A DNA stretch of 7,668 nucleotides from Nitrosarchaeum sp. (GTDB lineage: Archaea > Thermoproteota > Nitrososphaeria > Nitrososphaerales > Nitrosopumilaceae): positions 1 through 7,668 of the forward strand of contig SICY01000034.1 in assembly GCA_009697485.1 (NCBI GenBank), read 5' to 3'. Below the pieces are notes generated by a model, which was given only the letters and a program-made list of their open reading frames with translations, was not told the DNA's origin and did no database searches. Of this stretch, positions 3,695 through 7,668 are shown one piece after another (positions within the stretch are counted from its first letter, which is position 1; each line of letters opens with the position of its first letter). The position numbers and the translations under genes were made by a program.

Positions 3695-5332
3695 TTGAAA
3701 AACTTGACAACAGTATTGTCAGAATTTTCAATTAAAGAAAAAAAGATTCTTTCTAATCATTTTTCAAATGTGGAAGATAATGTCTTTGCAATAACCACAC
3801 CAAGACAAGTTGATCGAGGTGCATTGATGTCAAGGTATAGCAGAACAGACAAAAGCATGCGTAGAATATTTTTAGATGAATTTTTACAAAATAAAAATAG
3901 AGGAGAGGAATTTTACAACCGTGTACTCTTAGAATATGGGGATGATTCAGTTGCAGAATTGGGTGAAGCCCAAATTGCAATTGAGGGACTCTCAAATATT
4001 GCAGTTAAGAAAATTGAAGATAGAAGAATAGGATTATCATATTTGGAGAAATCATCAAGATATGTAGCATGGAATAAAAAAATAAACGGGCAATATAGAT
4101 TCTATAGAGAACCAGTATTAATGAAGTCAAAATTTGGAGATTTGTATTTAGATACATGTAATTTTTCATTTGAGGTTTATTCAAAAAATATAGAACCTAT
4201 GATAAAGTACATACGAGAAAAATACCCAATTCAGAAATATACTTTTAAGGACTCAAAAGAGGGAACAGAAAAATCATTTTCCAAATTAAAAGAAGAAAAC
4301 GACATCAAATCTGCAAATATGATTTACAATGGATCTACAAAAGCAAAAGCATTGGATATTTTACGTGGACTTTTGCCAGCATCCACATTAACTAATGTAG
4401 GAATTACAGGAAACGGACGTGCTTTTGAGTATCTACTGACAATACTTGCATCATCAGGACTTGAAGAAGAACAAGATTTAGCCTCAAAAATCAAAAAAGA
4501 GCTTGATACTACCATCAAAGCTTTTGTCAGAAGAGCAGATGACAAATACGGTAAAGCATTTCAAAATTATCTACAACAGCTCAAAAAAACATCAAAAATA
4601 GTAGCAAAAGAAATCAAACCAAAAATAATTTCAGGAGTAAGAACACAACTAGTTGATTATGAATCAGAAAAAATAGCAATAGACAAAATCATAACAAGTA
4701 TAATCTATGAACAATCTCCAAGTACATCTTATAATATTATCATGCAGCAAGTAAAAAAATTATCAGATGAAAAGAAAAGAAAAATAATCAGTACATTTAC
4801 AAAATTGCGTAAAAATAGACGCCATCGACCATCAAGGGCATTTGAAAGTGTATATTATACATTTGATTTGCTCAATAATTTTGGAATGTTCAGAGATTTT
4901 CACAGACATAGGGCACTTACATTAGAAAGACAATTACTAACAACAGATCATGGATACAACATTCCAAATGAAATCAAAATTCTAGGAATTGAAAAAGACT
5001 ATAGAGAGTGCATGGTGAAAACAAAACAAACATTTGATAAAATTAGAAAAAAGTATCCAGAGCAGGGGCAGTATGTTGTTAACTTTGCCTACAACTATCC
5101 ATATTTTATGAAATTTAATCTTAGAGAGGCATGTCATTTAATAGAATTAAGAACTGTTCCGCAAGGACACATTGATTACAGACGAGTTGCACAGCAAATG
5201 TTCAAAGAGATCAACAGAGTTCATCCCGATTTGAGCAAAATAATGAAGTTTGTGGATTTAAAAGAATATGACTTGGAAAGATTCGAATCAGAAAAAAGGT
5301 CTGAAGAGAAAAGAAAGAACCTTAAAAAATAG
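3695..5332 (+). CDS. thyX: Double-domain ThyX-like protein (flavin-dependent thymidylate synthase family), 545 aa
   Basis: ThyX converts dUMP to dTMP with methylene-tetrahydrofolate and FAD/NADPH. Classical ThyX is about 220-250 aa; this protein is twice that, with two ThyX-like halves. Half one (about 75-280) has YGDDSVAELGEAQIAIEG (81-98), then R110-R111...S115...S120-S-R-Y123, matching the spacing of the RHRxxSxNExSxRY signature but without RHR. It ends with LLPASTLTNVGITGNGRAFE (226-245), like the LP...T....N.R segment. Half two (about 375-512) has RPSRAFESVYYTFD (378-391) and FHRHR (402-406), then lacks the SxR part. It ends NLREACHLIELRT and a YRRVAQQMFKEINRVHPDL tail, like the ThyX C-terminus. 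The C-terminal 25 residues are charged. The start is TTG 3695. I infer membership of a long archaeal/bacterial ThyX-like group; catalytic activity is not certain. Confidence 0.85.
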   Translation: MKNLTTVLSEFSIKEKKILSNHFSNVEDNVFAITTPRQVDRGALMSRYSRTDKSMRRIFLDEFLQNKNRGEEFYNRVLLEYGDDSVAELGEAQIAIEGLSNIAVKKIEDRRIGLSYLEKSSRYVAWNKKINGQYRFYREPVLMKSKFGDLYLDTCNFSFEVYSKNIEPMIKYIREKYPIQKYTFKDSKEGTEKSFSKLKEENDIKSANMIYNGSTKAKALDILRGLLPASTLTNVGITGNGRAFEYLLTILASSGLEEEQDLASKIKKELDTTIKAFVRRADDKYGKAFQNYLQQLKKTSKIVAKEIKPKIISGVRTQLVDYESEKIAIDKIITSIIYEQSPSTSYNIIMQQVKKLSDEKKRKIISTFTKLRKNRRHRPSRAFESVYYTFDLLNNFGMFRDFHRHRALTLERQLLTTDHGYNIPNEIKILGIEKDYRECMVKTKQTFDKIRKKYPEQGQYVVNFAYNYPYFMKFNLREACHLIELRTVPQGHIDYRRVAQQMFKEINRVHPDLSKIMKFVDLKEYDLERFESEKRSEEKRKNLKK

Positions 5333-5368
5333 AAAATATTCTAATACGATCAAAAAGAGAATAGAGAC

Positions 5369-5770
5369 ATGGTAGAAAAAATTGTAAAAACACCCAAGGA
5401 ATGGAAAGACACATTGACACCTGAACAATTCGAGGTGTGTATCAAGAAGGGAACAGAACCGCCATTTACTGGAAAATATTACAATAATAAAGAAAAAGGC
5501 ACTTACAAGTGCGTCTGCTGTGGAGAAACATTGTTCAAATCAGATACAAAATATGATTCAGGCTCTGGATGGCCAAGTTTTTGGCAACCTCTGTCAGATG
5601 AAAAAATAGAATACATATCAGACACAGATTATGGAATGGTACGCACAGAGGTAAACTGTAAGAAATGTGGTGCACATTTAGGTCATGTTTTTGATGATGG
5701 GCCAAAACCAACCAATCTTAGATACTGTATTAACTCGATTTCACTCGACTTGGACAAGAATGATGGGTGA
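5369..5770 (+). CDS. msrB: Peptide-methionine (R)-S-oxide reductase MsrB
   Basis: MsrB reduces the R-epimer of methionine sulfoxide in oxidised proteins, usually with thioredoxin. The 133 aa are the full single-domain length. The structural zinc is held by C48xxC51 and C97xxC100. The fold signatures GSGWPSFWQP (65-74), HLGHVFDDGP (103-112) and RYCINSISL (118-126) are present, with C120 the catalytic cysteine. At the position where many MsrBs have the resolving cysteine (GCGWPSF) this protein has serine 66, so recycling must use another cysteine (C24 or the extra C50) or act directly with the reductant. There is no signal peptide, so it is cytoplasmic. It starts at ATG 5369, 36 nt after the ThyX-like gene, with an AT-rich stretch (5333-5346) that could hold an internal promoter. 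Confidence 0.96.
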   Translation: MVEKIVKTPKEWKDTLTPEQFEVCIKKGTEPPFTGKYYNNKEKGTYKCVCCGETLFKSDTKYDSGSGWPSFWQPLSDEKIEYISDTDYGMVRTEVNCKKCGAHLGHVFDDGPKPTNLRYCINSISLDLDKNDG

Positions 5771-5879
5771 AAAAATAGCATCAGTCACTTGTGAGCACAT
5801 GAACCAAAAGGATTCAAAAATTATTAATAAAACACAGCCAATGATAAGAAAATCAAAGAAGAGAAATGAGCCACAATAA
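5760..5879 (+). CDS. Doubtful small basic ORF (39 aa) between msrB and hom
   Basis: An ATG ATG pair at 5760/5763 overlaps the last codons of msrB in another frame and opens a 39-aa frame beginning MMGEKIASVTCEHM and ending in a Lys/Arg-rich tail (RKSKKRNEPQ). The overlap geometry would allow translational coupling, and the frame bridges most of the 133-nt gap between msrB and hom. There is no recognisable motif, only one cysteine, and no clear Shine-Dalgarno. It may be a chance frame. Confidence 0.27.
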   Translation: MMGEKIASVTCEHMNQKDSKIINKTQPMIRKSKKRNEPQ

Positions 5880-5903
5880 CAAATCAGAAAGGAAAGAAGG
5901 AAT

Positions 5904-6914
5904 TTGAGAATAATACTTTGTGGGTTTGGCGTTGTTGGTCAAAGCTTGGTAAAATTATTTGATTCAAGATCAGAGGATCTTTATGCAAAATATGGATTAA
6001 AACCACGAGTTGTAGGTGTCTTTGATAGTAAAGGTAGTGCTGTAGATACATCAGGACTGGAATTAGAAAGACTGATAGAAGTAAAGAAAAAATTTGGAAC
6101 CGTAAAAAACTATGCTAAAACAAAAAATAACATGTCCGGGATAGACATGATCAAGAACTTAGATGCAGATGTTGTAATTGAGACTACTGCCAGCAATTAC
6201 AAAGATGCAGAACCAGGAATGACGCACATAACAACTGCAATGAAAAGAAGAATGCACGTAATATCTGTAAACAAAGGCCCGTTAGCATTAGCATTTCCAT
6301 CATTAATGGAACTGGCAACTTACAATCAAGTTATCTTCAAGTTTAGTGGAACAGTAGGTGGAGGAACCCCAATTTTGGATTATGCAAAAAATAGTCTCAG
6401 GGGTGAAAGAATAATGTCTTTTTCAGGTATCCTAAATGGAACGACAAATTATATTTTGACAAATATGGCAAATGGGTTATCATTTGTTACTGCTTTAAAA
6501 GATGCAAAAGACAAAGGGTATGTTGAAGCAGATGAATCATTAGATTTGGATGGATTGGATGCAGCTGCAAAATTAGTAATTCTTGCAAATTGGGTCATGG
6601 ATATGAAAGTGACAATGCCAGATATCAAATGTAAAGGAATACGCAATGTAACAACAGAGGACATTAAAAAAGCAAGCAAAAACAATTGTGCTGTAAAATT
6701 AATTGCATCATGCAATAAAGAGCTGATAGTAGAACCAAAAGAAGTATCAATAGATGATCCATTGTGTGTCAATGGAACATTAAACGCAATTGCATTTACA
6801 TCAGAACATTCTGGCACTCAAACAATTATTGGAAAAGGAGCAGGTGGGATGGAAACGGCAAGTTCTATCCTCAGAGATTTGTTAGACATCAGACAAGAGA
6901 TAGCAAAAATTTGA
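5904..6914 (+). CDS. hom: Homoserine dehydrogenase (monofunctional, no ACT domain)
   Basis: This enzyme reduces aspartate semialdehyde to homoserine with NAD(P)H, the branch point towards threonine and methionine. The N-terminal Rossmann fold shows GFGVVG (7-12). SVNKGPLA (121-128) carries K124, which lies at the conserved family lysine. GTVGGGTPI (149-157) and GILNGTTNYIL (175-185) form the substrate region. E208, D214, D219 and K223 lie in the EADESLDLDGLDAAAK segment, matching the catalytic acidic/lysine cluster. The nucleotide loop GKGAGGMETA (310-319) is near the end. At 336 aa it is the short form without an ACT regulatory domain or a fused aspartokinase, so allosteric control through ACT is not expected. 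The start is TTG 5904, giving MRIILCGFGVVG, preceded by a purine-rich stretch (GGAAAGAAGG) too close to be a standard Shine-Dalgarno. Its stop overlaps the next gene. Confidence 0.95.
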   Translation: MRIILCGFGVVGQSLVKLFDSRSEDLYAKYGLKPRVVGVFDSKGSAVDTSGLELERLIEVKKKFGTVKNYAKTKNNMSGIDMIKNLDADVVIETTASNYKDAEPGMTHITTAMKRRMHVISVNKGPLALAFPSLMELATYNQVIFKFSGTVGGGTPILDYAKNSLRGERIMSFSGILNGTTNYILTNMANGLSFVTALKDAKDKGYVEADESLDLDGLDAAAKLVILANWVMDMKVTMPDIKCKGIRNVTTEDIKKASKNNCAVKLIASCNKELIVEPKEVSIDDPLCVNGTLNAIAFTSEHSGTQTIIGKGAGGMETASSILRDLLDIRQEIAKI

Positions 6915-7387
6915 AATCCAATTTAATCTCAAAAAGTGAGACAGTAGATCTGCTAAAAACAGTCTCAGAAAAGTGGAGAATTGAATTTCCAAAAATAAAG
7001 AACCTCAAAGTACACCAAATTGCAGATGAAGCACAGATAATCACAGGTCAAGGAATAAAAATTTTGAAGATTAATGATGAGTATCTGCCATTCTTATCAG
7101 AAACACAGTTGCTTGAAAAATTTCCTCATGTAACAGTAGACATGGGAGCAGTGAAGTTTATGTGTAAAGGCGCAAATGTGATGAGACCGGGAATCAAAAG
7201 TCACAACGAATTTGAAAAAGAAAAGATAGTTTGTATTATTGAGGAATCACAGCATAAATTTCTGGCAGTTGGAAAATCTCTTGTTTCAAGTTCAGAATTA
7301 GAAAATATGGAAAAAGGAGAAGTCGTAAAAAACATGCATTACATTTCAGATAAGTTTTGGGAAATAGGAAAGACGATTTATGATTGA
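6911..7387 (+). CDS. PUA-domain RNA-binding protein (archaeal MCT-1/Tma20-like), 158 aa
   Basis: The N-terminal part (about 1-70) matches the pre-PUA region found in archaeal PUA proteins and MCT-1-type factors. The PUA domain follows (about 72-152): FPHVTVDMGAVKFMCKGANV (71-90), then MRPGI, AVGKS (119-123) and KNMHYISDKFWEI (140-152). Eukaryotic relatives (MCT-1, Tma20, the eIF2D N-terminus) act on the ribosome; the archaeal role is not firmly established. TTG 6911 is chosen as start: it overlaps the hom stop as TTGA (6911-6914), a coupling arrangement, and gives the family's usual length. The longer frame from 6764 would lie inside hom and adds 49 residues unlike any PUA protein. The gene ends the operon and faces the proteasome gene 58 nt away. 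Confidence 0.9.
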   Translation: MKSNLISKSETVDLLKTVSEKWRIEFPKIKNLKVHQIADEAQIITGQGIKILKINDEYLPFLSETQLLEKFPHVTVDMGAVKFMCKGANVMRPGIKSHNEFEKEKIVCIIEESQHKFLAVGKSLVSSSELENMEKGEVVKNMHYISDKFWEIGKTIYD

Positions 7388-7445
7388 CTTACTCTAGTTT
7401 GAATAATCCAAATACAATAGAACAGTAGATTCGCTTTATAGGGGA

Positions 7446-7668
7446 CTAGATTTTTTCTGTGAATTCTTTGGTGCCATCTTTAGTGATAACAAGTATATCA
7501 AGTCCATCACCGCTTGCAGAATCTCTAAGTGCTGCAGAGCGAACAGCTCTTTTTGCTAAGTCTATTGCTTCTTCTTGAGTCATGTTTGGTTTGAATTGAG
7601 GATCTAAAACGCCTAAGGCCATTTCAGCACCGGTTCCAACTGCAGCATATTCGTCTGGAAGAACAGAA
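7446..7668 (-). CDS. psmB: Proteasome beta subunit, C-terminal 73 residues (5' end beyond the window)
   Basis: Read from the window edge the frame gives YAAVGTGAEMALGVLDP, a helix (TQEEAIDLAKRAVRSAAL) and RDSASGDGLDILVIT, then stops at TAG 7446. These are C-terminal features of the archaeal 20S proteasome beta subunit, an N-terminal threonine hydrolase that forms the inner rings. The DSAS pair (visible residues 49 and 52) corresponds to Asp166/Ser169 of the Thermoplasma enzyme, which support the active-site threonine. The position of Ser129 is Thr here (GTG), judged by the identical 37-residue spacing to the Asp. The propeptide, Thr1 and Lys33 are outside the window, so activity cannot be judged. 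It is convergent with the PUA gene. Confidence 0.93.
   Translation of the reverse strand, partial: SVLPDEYAAVGTGAEMALGVLDPQFKPNMTQEEAIDLAKRAVRSAALRDSASGDGLDILVITKDGTKEFTEKI

Noticed and set aside
6764..6910. Longer N-terminus for the PUA protein
   Set aside because: These 49 extra residues would overlap hom in another frame and do not resemble a pre-PUA domain. TTG 6911 gives the expected length.

Overview
The window is AT-rich (roughly two thirds A+T by eye) and reads as archaeal. The best fit is an ammonia-oxidizing thaumarchaeon (Nitrososphaerota, Nitrosopumilus-like). Reasons: a proteasome beta subunit, an archaeal pre-PUA/PUA protein, a long double-domain ThyX-like protein, a secreted protein ending in a CVK...KL..RGW module that I associate with thaumarchaeal secreted proteins, frequent TTG starts, and TATA-like boxes about 27-30 bp before start codons as expected for leaderless genes. 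The lineage is inferred from gene content and style; there is no rRNA here.

Layout. 1-536: a 54-aa charged repeat protein (162-326), then a 210-nt region rich in dyads with a strong TATA box. 537-1061 (+): a four-helix membrane protein of unknown function, convergent with a TerC/Alx-type membrane protein (1071-2051, -). 2140-2703 (-): a secreted cysteine-containing protein whose upstream region holds a large inverted repeat. 2704-2982: no convincing gene, but several RNA-like hairpins. 2983-3141 (-): a 52-aa protein with four zinc-ligand pairs, with a near-perfect palindrome just before its start. 3142-3398: divergent promoter region. No stretch over 300 nt lacks a gene.

3399-7387 (+) is a compact run, probably one operon or two nested ones: a 94-aa unknown, a ThyX-like protein, methionine-R-sulfoxide reductase (msrB), a doubtful 39-aa ORF, homoserine dehydrogenase (hom) and a PUA RNA-binding protein whose TTG start overlaps the hom stop by 4 nt. 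The theme is housekeeping: dTMP/folate chemistry, methionine repair, the aspartate pathway to threonine and methionine, and translation. The right edge holds the C-terminal 73 residues of proteasome beta (7446-7668, -), convergent with the operon.

I do not see a defence system, mobile element, CRISPR array or tRNA/rRNA gene. The most notable items are the small zinc protein, the double ThyX-like protein with its signature split between its halves, and the structured intergenic segments at 410-536 and 2717-2934.
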